DNA from: a virus
Length of the DNA: 45,903 nucleotides
Strand: one strand, 5' to 3'
Virus record (IMG/VR): IMGVR_UViG_3300027754_000161
Location: 1 to 45,903 of that record
Both the position numbers and the translations under genes were made by a program. The stretch's first letter is position 1. Each line of letters starts with the position of its first letter. Positions 1-9,379 of this stretch are shown in pieces. The notes beneath the pieces were generated by a model, which saw nothing but the letters and a program-made list of their open reading frames with translations, was not told the DNA's origin and ran no database searches.

Positions 1-660
1 ACTAAACGTAGTTTAAATGCTCAAATAAAATGGGATACTGAACCAGGTGTTAAAGAGCAATTAAAGAAAGTGTTAGCCGGTGTAAAAAAAGACATTGCAG
101 AATATGGCAAAACAAATCCTGAATGGTACAAAACTTTTAAGGAAGCAGATGCATTATATGGAAATGTGGCTAAAAGAGCTAAAGTAGAAAAATTATTGAG
201 TGGAAGGGGAGAAAATTATTCAACTGGCAACGTGCAACATAGTGCTTTATCGAAAACTATACATAATCCAGAAACCGCGGAGTTTCTAAAAACAAGAGTC
301 TCTCCTGAGGTTTTTAGTAAAATCGAAAAACTCGGAAAAATATCAAGAGCATTTGCGCTCAAAAGTAAGAATGCTCCTAATCCTTCAGGGACAGCTTCTA
401 CAGCTAATATAATCAATCTAGGTGTAGGTGCAGTAACTGGTTCATTGGGCTTACCTTATCTAGCGGCTCTTGGAGCAGCTGGTGTTGGCGTTACTTCGCT
501 TCTTACTGACAAGAAGTTTTTAGACCTTGCTCTTAAATATGCCCAAAGGCCTAATTTAGTAAGCGTCGTTCCTCTAAACAAACGCATAAAAGATGTAACT
601 GGTTATTCAGCAGTAGCATTAAATAGAGAGCTACAACGTGCCCAAGAAAGGGAGGAATAA
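1..660 (+). CDS. C-terminal part of a large internal/ejection-type virion protein (partial)
   Basis: The frame is open from base 1 without a start, so this is the C-terminal 219 residues of a longer protein; the first internal ATG-like start near base 70 is probably not used. The visible part has a helical region around NPEWYKTFKEAD, then a small-residue-rich hydrophobic stretch (about residues 136-165 of the fragment) and a basic helical tail ending QRAQEREE. This arrangement resembles the C-termini of large podoviral internal proteins ejected into the host; that is a family-level resemblance, not proof. It abuts the adaptor gene with no gap, in an operon of tail genes. Its N-terminus lies outside the window. 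Confidence 0.6.
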   Translation, partial: TKRSLNAQIKWDTEPGVKEQLKKVLAGVKKDIAEYGKTNPEWYKTFKEADALYGNVAKRAKVEKLLSGRGENYSTGNVQHSALSKTIHNPETAEFLKTRVSPEVFSKIEKLGKISRAFALKSKNAPNPSGTASTANIINLGVGAVTGSLGLPYLAALGAAGVGVTSLLTDKKFLDLALKYAQRPNLVSVVPLNKRIKDVTGYSAVALNRELQRAQEREE

Positions 661-1290
661 ATGAATTATAATTCTCTACGTCTTCAAATACAAAATTACT
701 CAAATAGGACTGATCAATTTTTTATTGATCAGATTCCTGATTTTATTAATCAAGGAGTGAATCGAATTTATTCAGAAGCAAAAAGTATAGGCTTTGAAAC
801 AGTTTTAAACGGGAACTTGATAATAAACAATCCATTACTAGCAAAGCCAGCAGATTGGAAAGAAACAGTTAGCTTTAGTATAACTGACGATAGATTAAAT
901 CCAGCTCCTACCTCTTTTTTACTGCTAAGAAGTTTAGAGTTTTGTAAAAGCTACTGGCCAAAGACAGTGCTGACAGGAACGCCAGAATTTTATGCTAATG
1001 CTTTAGAGTATAATAATTTTTTCTTTGCGCCTACCCCTGATTACGCATATCCGCTGCAATTAATTTATCTTGCGCTACCTTTATTTAATCAGGCGAATCC
1101 TGAAAACTTTTTAACTTTGAGATATCCGAGTTTGCTTCTATATGCTTGCCTGCTTGAGACAATCCCGTTTTTAAAAGACGATGAACGCGTGCAGGTGTTT
1201 GAAGCTTTATATAGTCGTGCTTTGCAGAGCGTAAACAAAGATGCGCAAAAACTCTACACTGATCGTATTTCAAAGAGAGATAAAGACTAA
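661..1290 (+). CDS. Phage head-tail adaptor protein
   Basis: This 209-residue protein begins MNYNSLRLQIQNY and has the layout of podoviral adaptor proteins that sit under the portal: an N-terminal helical region (YSNRTDQFFIDQIPDFINQGVNRI), a central beta-rich region and a C-terminal helix (DERVQVFEALYSRALQSV). Its ATG follows the preceding stop directly, with GGAGG (about 650-655) acting as ribosome site. Its stop overlaps the ATG of the gp10-like gene (TAATG), so the two are translationally coupled. A second adaptor-like protein is encoded at 41913-42968, so the tail may use two adaptor layers. The call rests on fold-level resemblance and on the gp10-like neighbour. Confidence 0.72.
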   Translation: MNYNSLRLQIQNYSNRTDQFFIDQIPDFINQGVNRIYSEAKSIGFETVLNGNLIINNPLLAKPADWKETVSFSITDDRLNPAPTSFLLLRSLEFCKSYWPKTVLTGTPEFYANALEYNNFFFAPTPDYAYPLQLIYLALPLFNQANPENFLTLRYPSLLLYACLLETIPFLKDDERVQVFEALYSRALQSVNKDAQKLYTDRISKRDKD

Positions 1291-2918
1291 TGACAGCGAA
1301 TCTTTACCCATTAATATATAGCCCAGGTATTCAAAGAGACGGTACTCAGTTTCAATCTGAGTATTGCCTTGATGGACAATGGATTAGATTTCAAAGGGGA
1401 AAAGTCAAAAAGATAGGAGGAATGAAAGGGGCTAGTACCATATATGGAGCTGAGAGAGTTACTAATTTAGCAATTTTTCCTTGGGAAAGAGGGGGAATTT
1501 TAATTTTTCTTTGTAGTGAACAAGGGCTTGCTGCCCAAATTAATTCCCCTAATTGGGCATTCGCAGCTAATAATAATTTATTAAATGCTGCATTTCCTCC
1601 AACAGTTTTGTGGGAGACGGCAACTGTTATTGACACAGGATCTAACAGAGCTTTCATAGTATTTATGAAAACTAATAATGCACTTGACATAACCCAAAAT
1701 TCTGCCTCTGAGTTTTTTAGAAAAGAAATTAATCAAGCCCTTAATGGCGCTGTTGAGCAGAATGTTCTTAGGGGAGTAAAGCCTCTAATTAACGGCGGTT
1801 TATGTTTTGCCGCTCCTTATCTTTTTATATACGGCTCTAATGGCCTGGTTCAATATAGTACCTCAAACGATCCATTTGATTTTAGAGACGATATAATGGT
1901 GGAGGTTGATGGTCCAAATGGAACGAGAGTGCAAGAGCTTTCTCCAAACCGAGGTGGGGATTTCACGATATCAAATGACAAAGTTATTTATGGTCGCCCA
2001 ATTCGCGGTGGTTCTAACAGTCCTTCTCTTCTTTTTTGGACACTATCTTCTGTAGTTCGTGTGGCAAATGCTTCCATTGGCGACGGTGAAGCTGATTTTA
2101 AAAGTGATACGATATCTACCAGCTCGTCTATTTTATCAAGTAAATGCGTAGTTGAGTATGATGGGCTATTTTTCTGGCCCGGTACTGATAGATTCTTTGT
2201 TTATAACGGTATTGTTCAAGAAATGGATAACCGAATGAATCTAAATTATTTTTACGATAATATAGACATGGAAAGACGTCAGCAAGTTTTTGGGGTAAAG
2301 AATACAAAATATGGTGAAATATGGTGGTTTTACCCAGTAAGAGGAGTTGCTGGAGCTAATTCAAGAGCCATTGTTTATAACAAAAGAGAGAACTTTTGGT
2401 ACGACACGGCTATTTCCAGAACTGCGGGCGTATTTTCTCCTAACTTTGGCTTTATGAGTACCTATGGACCTGCTCTTGTTAATCCCTACGATGGCCAAAA
2501 TAATCTTTGGAGACATGAATTTGGAGTAGTGCAAGATGAGGCAGAAGGAAACGGTAGAAATATAGTTCCTATTCCTTCATCTTTTACTACTCCTATATTT
2601 TCATGGGTAGCATTTCCACCCAAACCAAACAGAGGTTCAATGCCCTCTCAATTCATTAATAGATGGGTAGATTTGCAAAGGATAGAACCTGATTTTGTAA
2701 TTACAACTGGACAACCAGATAGATTTGAGGTTCTAGTTAATACGCAAGAATATGCTCAAAGTCCAGTAGTTACTAGTGCACCGGTACAATTTTCAAGGGA
2801 TACAGGCAAACTTGATATGAGAGTGCAAGGACGCAATATGAGCCTTACATTTAGATCGATAGATAATTTTGAAGTTGGGCACATAATACTATTACTCGGT
2901 ATGGGGGATGCAAGATAA
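1290..2918 (+). CDS. P22 gp10-like DNA stabilisation / tail hub protein
   Basis: The protein is 542 residues long. The N-terminus (YSPGIQRDGTQF, then GQWIRFQRGKVKKIGG) matches the opening of the phage stabilisation protein family typified by P22 gp10. In P22, gp10 joins the tail machine after packaging and plugs the portal channel. The body is beta-rich with blade-like repeats (LFWTLSSVVRVANAS, FFWPGTDRFFVYNG, EIWWFYPVRG), which fits the propeller-like fold of the family. Length is close to P22 gp10. Start and stop both overlap neighbouring genes (TAATG junctions). This gene and the terminase are the strongest evidence for a short-tailed phage. Confidence 0.85.
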   Translation: MTANLYPLIYSPGIQRDGTQFQSEYCLDGQWIRFQRGKVKKIGGMKGASTIYGAERVTNLAIFPWERGGILIFLCSEQGLAAQINSPNWAFAANNNLLNAAFPPTVLWETATVIDTGSNRAFIVFMKTNNALDITQNSASEFFRKEINQALNGAVEQNVLRGVKPLINGGLCFAAPYLFIYGSNGLVQYSTSNDPFDFRDDIMVEVDGPNGTRVQELSPNRGGDFTISNDKVIYGRPIRGGSNSPSLLFWTLSSVVRVANASIGDGEADFKSDTISTSSSILSSKCVVEYDGLFFWPGTDRFFVYNGIVQEMDNRMNLNYFYDNIDMERRQQVFGVKNTKYGEIWWFYPVRGVAGANSRAIVYNKRENFWYDTAISRTAGVFSPNFGFMSTYGPALVNPYDGQNNLWRHEFGVVQDEAEGNGRNIVPIPSSFTTPIFSWVAFPPKPNRGSMPSQFINRWVDLQRIEPDFVITTGQPDRFEVLVNTQEYAQSPVVTSAPVQFSRDTGKLDMRVQGRNMSLTFRSIDNFEVGHIILLLGMGDAR

Positions 2919-3205
2919 TGTTAGTAATTTGGCCAGAGTATATAACTTTAAACAATTGGGCGGCTGCTTTAGTAGCTGATCGCCCTAATGCATTTCTACC
3001 CCTTCTACAAGATGAAAATAAATGGCAAGAATGGGGAGCTGCGGTAGTTGGAACTGGTGTTTTTACACGTAGCGGTGTTCCTTCTCCATTTTCTATTACT
3101 CAAGGAACTAAAAAAGAAAATTTTAAAGACTGGCAAGAATGGGCGAAGGTCGTCTATTCAATTGTTAATAATGAATCTAATCCACAAGAGGGTCAAAATG
3201 TTTGA
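2918..3205 (+). CDS. Small tail-module protein of unknown function
   Basis: A 95-residue protein starting MLVIWPEYITLNNWA, coupled to the gp10-like gene by a TAATG overlap and overlapping the next gene by 8 nt. It is Trp-rich (WPEY, NNWA, KWQEWG, DWQEWAKV) with a repeated WQEW motif at about residues 36-39 and 71-74. I recognise no domain. The tightly coupled position between tail genes suggests a small structural or assembly protein; that is inference only. Confidence 0.7.
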   Translation: MLVIWPEYITLNNWAAALVADRPNAFLPLLQDENKWQEWGAAVVGTGVFTRSGVPSPFSITQGTKKENFKDWQEWAKVVYSIVNNESNPQEGQNV

Positions 3206-5069
3206 TACAAGATTTAATAATGGTTATCAAAATACGGTTATGCCATTAAATACAAATACAGATCCGTACGCAGATCCATATCTTAATCAAATGCCTCAGA
3301 ATACTTATGGACAAAATCCTTATACTCAAGGGAATGTACTATCTAATATGATGAGTAATAATGCTCCTTATCCTACAGTACCCTCTCAATCAGTTTCTGC
3401 TGTTAATACTAATAGACAAAATCCCAATACAGTAAGTTATGCTGATGGTGGAACTGTAAAAAAGAAAAAAAATAAAGCGGAAAATAGCCCTTATCCAATG
3501 TTAGCTGAGATGATTAGAAAACAAGGAAAGGGTGAAGACACTGTATTAGCTCATATAACCCCGCTAGAAGCCATGATATTGAAAGATCTAGGGGGGAGTG
3601 GGACGATTAATCCTAAAACTGGATTGCCACAATTTAAACCAAGATGGTTAAAGAAAGCACAAAAATGGTTAGCTGGTAGTGCAGGTGGAGGATTAGGAGC
3701 GATCCTAGGTAACATGATTTTACCTGGTATCGGCGGAGTTATCGGCGGGGCATTAGGGGGCGCAGCAGGTTCTGCCGTACGTGGTCGTAAAGATTATATG
3801 CAAGCGGGACTTAGAGGTGCTGGAATGGGAGCTGCATTACCTACTGTTGCTGGTTTAATTGGCACCGGAGCTAATGCACTGGGAGCTACAAATGTTGGGC
3901 ATGCACTTACTAAGTATGGCAATGTTAATGCCATATTACCCTCTTTAGGTTTAGATAATATGTTTGGAGGCGGTGGTGGGAGTGCTGTAGGAAGCTCAGG
4001 CGGAATAGGGGAAGGAGCTAGGACCCCTAGGATGTTTGAAGCTAACGATCAAGGATCTGCATTAGAAAATTATAATAGATATCAAAGCGGAGTAAGTGCT
4101 GGCGATGGTGACGAGAGTTTTACTGATAAACTGCTAGGAAACACTAAAGACTTTCTAACTAAACCTAAAAACCTTTTAACTCTAGCGTCAGTTGCTAGCT
4201 CATTTGCGAACCGACCAAAAGAAAAGAAAGAAAAGTCACCAGAACAACAAGCAGATGAAGCAAAGCGTTTAGAAAGGGCGCTTAGATTAAGTCCAGCTGA
4301 TAGAGCTGGTATGGAAGCTAATTTACTGGCAGAAGAACAGATGAGAAGAAGGATCTCTCGTCAAAAGTTCTTGCCAGAAGAACGGCTGGGTAATATCGAA
4401 CCTATGTATCGAAGAAGTAATACTCCAGAAGAATATAAACAGCACGGTAAATGGCTAAATTATTACAATAATCCTCAGTTTACCGGTGAACCTATACCTT
4501 ATAAAAAGGGTGGCTCAACACGTCCGGAAATAATAGCTAGAGGACAAAAGTTAACAACTGATATTATTGAAAAAAATAAAAATCAACACAAAGGTCTATT
4601 AGATGAGAAGAGTTTATCTAGAGAACTTACAAATTTGACTAAAACTTTAGGGTTAACTGAAGAAGAAGTATATGCCTTAGAGAGATATACTGAAAATATA
4701 TTTAAAGATAATCAGTTTACAGATGGGCCAGGCTATTTTTATAGTAAAGCTCATGGCAACCCAATAACAATGAAAATGGGTGGCTCTCCTAATCATAGAG
4801 AATATATTGAGGATCAAATGGAATACCCACCAGGACTAGGGCGTTATATAGCCGGCGATACTAACGGACAGGATGACAAAATACAGGCTCTACTTTCTGA
4901 CGGCGAATATGTTATCCCTGCTGATGTTGTAGCTCATTTAGGAGATGGCAATAATACTGCCGGTGCGAAAAAATTAGATATGGGTTTAAAGAAAATACGT
5001 AAGCATAAAGGCGGTATAATCAATAAGTTACCGCCAAAGGCTAAATCATTAGCAAGTTATTTAAAGTAA
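3198..5069 (+). CDS. Probable ejection/internal virion protein with Gly-rich membrane segment
   Basis: The start is set at ATG 3198 (MFDTRFNNGY), preceded by GAGGG at 3188-3192, giving 623 residues; the longer upstream frame only overlaps the previous gene. Segments in order: Asn/Pro/Gln-rich N-terminus; a YADGGTVKKK motif followed by HITPLEAMILKDLGGSGTIN; Gly/Ala-rich hydrophobic segments (roughly residues 160-235) able to enter a membrane; a charged helical region; two further GG motifs (KKGGST, KMGGSP); and a C-terminal SDGEYVIPADVVAHLGDG block of a type recurrent in podoviral internal proteins. A role in DNA ejection is plausible. The short GG(T/S)VKK motifs also occur in the small protein at 34647-35024. 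Confidence 0.7.
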   Translation: MFDTRFNNGYQNTVMPLNTNTDPYADPYLNQMPQNTYGQNPYTQGNVLSNMMSNNAPYPTVPSQSVSAVNTNRQNPNTVSYADGGTVKKKKNKAENSPYPMLAEMIRKQGKGEDTVLAHITPLEAMILKDLGGSGTINPKTGLPQFKPRWLKKAQKWLAGSAGGGLGAILGNMILPGIGGVIGGALGGAAGSAVRGRKDYMQAGLRGAGMGAALPTVAGLIGTGANALGATNVGHALTKYGNVNAILPSLGLDNMFGGGGGSAVGSSGGIGEGARTPRMFEANDQGSALENYNRYQSGVSAGDGDESFTDKLLGNTKDFLTKPKNLLTLASVASSFANRPKEKKEKSPEQQADEAKRLERALRLSPADRAGMEANLLAEEQMRRRISRQKFLPEERLGNIEPMYRRSNTPEEYKQHGKWLNYYNNPQFTGEPIPYKKGGSTRPEIIARGQKLTTDIIEKNKNQHKGLLDEKSLSRELTNLTKTLGLTEEEVYALERYTENIFKDNQFTDGPGYFYSKAHGNPITMKMGGSPNHREYIEDQMEYPPGLGRYIAGDTNGQDDKIQALLSDGEYVIPADVVAHLGDGNNTAGAKKLDMGLKKIRKHKGGIINKLPPKAKSLASYLK

Positions 5070-5078
5070 GAGGTTAGT

Positions 5079-7211
5079 ATGGCGGTAGGAGAATATGGAA
5101 GGGGATATGCGTCTGATTTAGCTCCCGAGCAACTTCTTGAGGAAGGAGCGAAGATTTTAGCTAGAGATCAAGCTAGACTTTCGGGCTTAAGTTATCCGGT
5201 ATATAAGGGGCAGACAGTAGCTCCGATGTCTAGTCTTACCCAAAGAGCAAGGACTTTAAAGGAAGGCTTTGCTAGAAAACCAGCTCCATATTCACGAAAA
5301 TTAGAGAGTGTCTTAAATCGTTCTAATGCAGGGATTGATCCAGCTCGTCAACTACAGATGTTAGGACAACGGCAACAAGATTTTAGCGACCGTACTATGC
5401 TAGAAGCTTTGCGTAGACAATTTAGAGAGTCGTACAATCCAAACATTGATAGATTTAGAGGTAAGGGTCAAAGAGATGTCCAAAGGGGCTTAAATGAGGC
5501 TTCAGGAGATCTTAGAGATATAGGCCGAGCAAGCGGGGTTTTAGAGCAGTCAAGTAATGAACAGCTTGTAAAAGCTCTTCAAGCATTACAAACTCAAAAA
5601 CAAGGTCGTAGAGAGGGTTTAACCGGAACACTTGAACAATTTGGTGCTCAGAAGCATGGGTATACTAATTTAGCTAACCAGGCTCAAAGAAATCAATTTA
5701 ACGAAGAGGCAGCTGCGCCATATAACCGAATGGAAAGACTACGAGAAGCGCTGGGGCCTTTAAACGCGAATATGGAATCAGCACACCCAGACATTCAAGC
5801 TCAATCAGGGAAAGATGCCTTGCAAGCTCTAAGAGCTTATGGTGTAGATGTCTCTGCACCGGTAGGAAGCTGGGGCGAAGCAAGAACTACCCCAGCTACA
5901 TATAAGGGGCAATTAGTAGCGAACCTTCCTCCGGAAATATTAGCTTCGCACAGTACTTTAGAAGCCGTCAATCCTAAATTTAAAGATACTGCTTATGACC
6001 AACGCAAAGGATTACTTAGGCAATTAATGACGGATAGGGGTGTTGGACAAAGAGCTGAGGAAGCAGTCCCTGAGAGAATGCGTGGTGCCGTTGAAGCCCT
6101 TGAGTACGAGGCCAGACAAAAATTAAACAAAGATATGGCTAGTATCAATGGGCGATTTATTAGCAGGAATATGTACGGCTCTTCGGCGCATCGTAGAGCC
6201 GCAGAGGAAAGAGCACAAGAAATCAACAGGGCTACTCTTGGAGAGAGAAATAAATTGCTACAAGAATCAATGAAATCTGAATTATCTTTAGGGCATCAAG
6301 GTCAACTTTCTAATCTTCGGCAGTTGGGTCTCTATGGAGATCAGGGGCAAAGAGAGTTTGGTGATACACTTAGTAAGATTAGGGATATGAATAAGCTTGG
6401 TTCTACTAAATGGGGGAATGAACAAGCTGAAAATGAAGATTTATATAAAAACTATCAAAATGAAGCTGCTTGGGAATGGCCTCACATGAAAGGGGTAATC
6501 GCAGGAAACGCTAGAAGTGGAGCTTTAGGCGATGTATTTAGGGGGATGAGCAACAGAGGGATAGGTCTAGATCAATTAGCAGCACTAAATACTAATTATA
6601 GTGAATTGCAAAAAGAAAATGCTAATCGCAGAGCAGAGTTATCTACTAGAGACAGTACAATAAATGATTTATATGGGCAATTAGGAGTATTTAATAAACA
6701 AAGAGGCAACGATTTAATGACTCAAAGGTTACTTGATGCTACTAGGGAATCTGATGAGGCTACTAACTGGTGGAATACTGGTGGATCTAGAAACGGTGAC
6801 TTTAACACTAACTGGAAAAGGGTGCAAACTGCACGCGATAACCTAGAAGCAATCCAAAAAGAGGTGAGGGCAAGCGGAAATCTTGGAGCCTTCGCACAGG
6901 CATTTTCCCAGTCTAACGCAAGAACGACAGGTTATAATAAAGCTTGGGATGCAAACTTGGCACAAAGAGCATCGGAAGAAACAGCAAGATTAGATGTTTT
7001 AAAGAAGGCAGCGAGTCCAATGGAACAATTTAATCGAATGAATAAATATCAACAGTATGCTTATAGAAATTATCCCTCAGAAGGTGAATTCTTGGCTGAT
7101 CATGCGAGGCTTGGTAGAGAATACTTTGGGTCTGAGGACTGGAAAACACATCAAGGACAATTCACAAGAGTACCAGAGGCTCAGCGTGCTGCTTTTTGGA
7201 ATAAGTCATAA
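5079..7211 (+). CDS. Large helical internal virion protein
   Basis: A 710-residue protein starting MAVGEYGRGYASDLAPEQLL, ATG preceded by AGAGG at about 5069-5073. It is almost entirely helical and rich in Gln, Arg, Ala and Asn, with many heptad-like stretches (for example QRDVQRGLNEASGDLRDI and HRRAAEERAQEINRATL). There is no membrane segment and no recognisable enzymatic motif. Size, composition and position next to the gp10-like and Gly-rich proteins fit the large ejection proteins that podoviruses inject with the DNA. It lies nine bases after its neighbour in one operon. No specific homologue is claimed. Confidence 0.7.
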   Translation: MAVGEYGRGYASDLAPEQLLEEGAKILARDQARLSGLSYPVYKGQTVAPMSSLTQRARTLKEGFARKPAPYSRKLESVLNRSNAGIDPARQLQMLGQRQQDFSDRTMLEALRRQFRESYNPNIDRFRGKGQRDVQRGLNEASGDLRDIGRASGVLEQSSNEQLVKALQALQTQKQGRREGLTGTLEQFGAQKHGYTNLANQAQRNQFNEEAAAPYNRMERLREALGPLNANMESAHPDIQAQSGKDALQALRAYGVDVSAPVGSWGEARTTPATYKGQLVANLPPEILASHSTLEAVNPKFKDTAYDQRKGLLRQLMTDRGVGQRAEEAVPERMRGAVEALEYEARQKLNKDMASINGRFISRNMYGSSAHRRAAEERAQEINRATLGERNKLLQESMKSELSLGHQGQLSNLRQLGLYGDQGQREFGDTLSKIRDMNKLGSTKWGNEQAENEDLYKNYQNEAAWEWPHMKGVIAGNARSGALGDVFRGMSNRGIGLDQLAALNTNYSELQKENANRRAELSTRDSTINDLYGQLGVFNKQRGNDLMTQRLLDATRESDEATNWWNTGGSRNGDFNTNWKRVQTARDNLEAIQKEVRASGNLGAFAQAFSQSNARTTGYNKAWDANLAQRASEETARLDVLKKAASPMEQFNRMNKYQQYAYRNYPSEGEFLADHARLGREYFGSEDWKTHQGQFTRVPEAQRAAFWNKS

Positions 7212-7251
7212 TAATATCGAACAAGAATTATTTATAAATAGGTAATAAATC

Positions 7252-7782
7252 ATGGTAGGAGCTAAAGAATTTGCAATAAACAGAAAAGTAATTGCACCAA
7301 AAGAGAAAAACCCACTTATTGAGGAGATTTCTATGCCAAGCTCAATGAGATCTCACGAAGGCGAGATTAAAAACATGACAGGCTCATTTTTAGATAAAAT
7401 TAAGCCTAATAGTTTTAATTTTCCTAAGATGATTGAACACAAAGAAATTATGGTAAAGCGTTTTCCTAAAATGGATAAACCTTATGATGCTCGTAGTATA
7501 AATCCAATTTTAGAAGATTCTAAGAGCAAAAAAACTATTGCCTCTAAAAAACCAAGACAAATAGATAATAACATGTTTAATATTTCGCCTGTATTTGACT
7601 TTATGAGATCAAATATGGGAGGAGAAAATAAACATGAAGAGCATGAGGAATGTAATGATTTGTCTGATGAGCTAGCGAATCGCATTACTTATAAAGTTTT
7701 TCAAAATATCAAGAATTATCTGGATAGAGACTCAGACAAGCCTATGGGGAATAGGCAAATTAAACTTGAGATTAGCCTGTAG
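7252..7782 (+). CDS. Hypothetical phage protein
   Basis: A 176-residue polar protein starting MVGAKEFAINRKVIAPKEKN. The first two thirds are basic and probably disordered (many Lys and Pro), and the C-terminal third is a helical region (ELANRITYKVFQNIKNYL). No domain recognised. It lies 40 nt after the large internal protein. Its stop overlaps the GTG of the DUF1064 gene (TAGTG), so the two are likely co-translated. Confidence 0.6.
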   Translation: MVGAKEFAINRKVIAPKEKNPLIEEISMPSSMRSHEGEIKNMTGSFLDKIKPNSFNFPKMIEHKEIMVKRFPKMDKPYDARSINPILEDSKSKKTIASKKPRQIDNNMFNISPVFDFMRSNMGGENKHEEHEECNDLSDELANRITYKVFQNIKNYLDRDSDKPMGNRQIKLEISL

Positions 7783-8084
7783 TGTTAAAACACAAATTCA
7801 GAGCAATCCCAACAGAACTTGATGGTATTAAGTTTGCCTCGAGAAAAGAGGCAAGACGGTATAGAGAGCTTAGACTACTTGAAAAATCAGGTGAATTATT
7901 ATTTTTTCTAAGACAAGTCCCTTTCCATCTGCCTGCTAATGTTAAGTATGTATGTGATTTTCTGTGTTTTTGGAAAGATGATACCGTTACTATTGAAGAT
8001 GTTAAGGGAATAAAAACGCCTCTGTATGTTTTAAAGAAAAAGCAGGTAGAAGCTATCTATCCTATAGAAATAACGGAAATATAA
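7782..8084 (+). CDS. DUF1064 family protein, PD-(D/E)XK nuclease-like
   Basis: A 100-residue protein from a GTG start that overlaps the previous stop. It follows the DUF1064 pattern: the GIKFASRKEARRYRELRLLEKSG block (residues about 15-37), then YVCDF with Asp59 and EDVKG with Asp73 and Lys75, matching the D...(D/E)xK arrangement of the PD-(D/E)XK nuclease superfamily. DUF1064 proteins are common in phages and their substrate is usually unknown. As the last gene of the rightward late operon, before convergent leftward genes, it may act in late DNA processing; that is inference. Confidence 0.8.
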   Translation: MLKHKFRAIPTELDGIKFASRKEARRYRELRLLEKSGELLFFLRQVPFHLPANVKYVCDFLCFWKDDTVTIEDVKGIKTPLYVLKKKQVEAIYPIEITEI

Positions 8085-8103
8085 TGAAATAAGACTGTTA
8101 ATA

Positions 8104-8418
8104 TCAATTCAGCGTATGATTCACATCTATAAAAATTAAATTGAGAGTGTTAGGGGACTCGAGGTTTTTTGTGCAATAACACCTAATCTTGTCAGACAAT
8201 CTAAATTTATAAATAATAATCGTGGTGTCCGTGTTTAATTTTTTATAGGTATTACTATCGGTAATTTTTGTAATTCCATTTTCTTTTCCGCTGGTAATTA
8301 GTTCATCAATTGAGAATCTAGAAAATATAGAAAGCTTGCTAACCAACTTATAAAAGATATCTGGCTGTTTTTTTAAATTTTTCAAATGCTTATCTGTAAA
8401 AACAAAAGAAAAGAACAT
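8104..8418 (-). CDS. Putative toxin paired with Panacea antitoxin (RelE-like?)
   Basis: A 104-residue leftward gene starting 11 nt after the Panacea-domain gene. It has an N-terminal helical part (FTDKHLKNLKKQPDIFYKLVSKL) and a C-terminal beta-rich part (TTIIIYKFRLSDKIRCYC, then LNLIFIDVNHTLN). The last block resembles the RelE-fold ending, in which strand residues run into Asp-x-x-His. Panacea-domain antitoxins are known to neutralise many unrelated toxins encoded next to them, so context makes this the toxin. The RelE assignment is tentative. It ends convergently 20 nt from the DUF1064 gene. Confidence 0.6.
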   Translation of the reverse strand: MFFSFVFTDKHLKNLKKQPDIFYKLVSKLSIFSRFSIDELITSGKENGITKITDSNTYKKLNTDTTIIIYKFRLSDKIRCYCTKNLESPNTLNLIFIDVNHTLN

Positions 8419-8429
8419 AGGCCAAGATA

Positions 8430-8879
8430 TTAATTACATTGGTTGTTGCGAATATCTTGCAAGATTAAATCCTGAGTGATGATTTTGTCATCTGAACTTC
8501 TCGCTAATTTCCAAGGATTCTCTTGATGAGTCATTTCCATTAAGGCAATACCAGTGAAACGGCCCTTGTCTTTAATCACATCGTCTATAATCATTTTTTT
8601 GTCCAATGGTTTGAACATTAAATTTGGGCTATCGGTATCTAGCACATCTCTACCGAATGATTTGTATTGATGATAAATTTCTGGTACTACTGGGCCATAG
8701 TCCCAAGCCTCCATTTTATCATTAAAAAGAAGCTCGCCTGTTCTTTTTAACGAAAGAACCTGTGTGTAATAAAGGAGTTTTTGCAATTTAAGATTGGTTA
8801 AGTCTCCCTCTATAGGATTTGTAACAATATTAGAAAAATAGCTGATAATATATTCTGCAACTTCTTTAGCTTTAATCAT
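8430..8879 (-). CDS. Panacea-domain (DUF4065, SocA/GepA-like) antitoxin
   Basis: A 149-residue protein with the family hallmarks: AEYIISYF at the N-terminus, LTNLKLQKLLYYTQ (about residues 27-40), then MEAWDYGPVVPEIYHQYK (about 57-74). Panacea domains form antitoxins that directly neutralise adjacent toxins, and SocA itself is a proteolytic adaptor. The ATG has a clear GGAGG ribosome site on the minus strand (about 8886-8890). It is first in a two-gene unit with the 104-residue protein at 8104-8418. The pair may stabilise the extrachromosomal element or act in phage defence. Confidence 0.85.
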   Translation of the reverse strand: MIKAKEVAEYIISYFSNIVTNPIEGDLTNLKLQKLLYYTQVLSLKRTGELLFNDKMEAWDYGPVVPEIYHQYKSFGRDVLDTDSPNLMFKPLDKKMIIDDVIKDKGRFTGIALMEMTHQENPWKLARSSDDKIITQDLILQDIRNNQCN

Positions 8880-8996
8880 CTATTACCTCCAATTAAAATA
8901 GTATCGCAATAAGCATGTATTATGTCGCCTGCCTTCAATAACATTTAAATTACCATATAGCTTAACATATTTAATTAACAGTCGCATTAAAAAATA
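8880..8996. promoter_or_regulatory. AT-rich spacer ahead of the Panacea toxin-antitoxin pair
   Basis: This 117-nt gap separates the XRE repressor gene from the Panacea gene and should hold the toxin-antitoxin promoter. On the minus strand it contains a TAATAC -10-like hexamer and the GGAGG ribosome site; I see no convincing -35. No ORF is evident. Confidence 0.35.
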
Positions 8997-9377
8997 CTAA
9001 TGGTTATCTATATCTACCATAGACCTGTTAGCCAACGACTTTATCAATATATTAACAGCTTCTTGATGCACGGCACTCTCTATTCTCATAAAGTTACGGG
9101 ATACCTCGATGCACATGCGTTGATGTTGGGTTACCATAGGCTCATTATCATCACTTAACCCTTCGTAGAAATAAGATATGTCTTGCGACAAAGCTTTTGC
9201 AATGACAACCAATCTACTCACGGAGATTCTATTTGTACCTTTCTCGTATTTTTGTAGTTGTTGCTGAGTGACATCGAGTTTCTTTGCTAATTGAGCACGA
9301 GAAAGTCCATAAGCAAGCCTCTGGGAGAGTATTTTACCCCCTACATGTTTATCAACTTCGTTACAACCTCTTCTCAT
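8997..9377 (-). CDS. XRE-family transcriptional repressor
   Basis: A 126-residue protein with an N-terminal HTH_3/XRE domain: GGKILSQRLAYGLSRAQLAKKL then VTQQQLQKYEKGTNRIS, residues about 13-65. The C-terminal half is helical and lacks a LexA-type cleavage motif. XRE proteins of this layout are common in alphaproteobacteria and as phage/plasmid repressors. The start has AAAGGAG seven bases upstream, which lies inside the end of the YqaJ gene, so it is expressed at least partly with the recombination genes. It is the best candidate for the maintenance-state regulator. Confidence 0.85.
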   Translation of the reverse strand: MRRGCNEVDKHVGGKILSQRLAYGLSRAQLAKKLDVTQQQLQKYEKGTNRISVSRLVVIAKALSQDISYFYEGLSDDNEPMVTQHQRMCIEVSRNFMRIESAVHQEAVNILIKSLANRSMVDIDNH

Positions 9378-9379
9378 TT

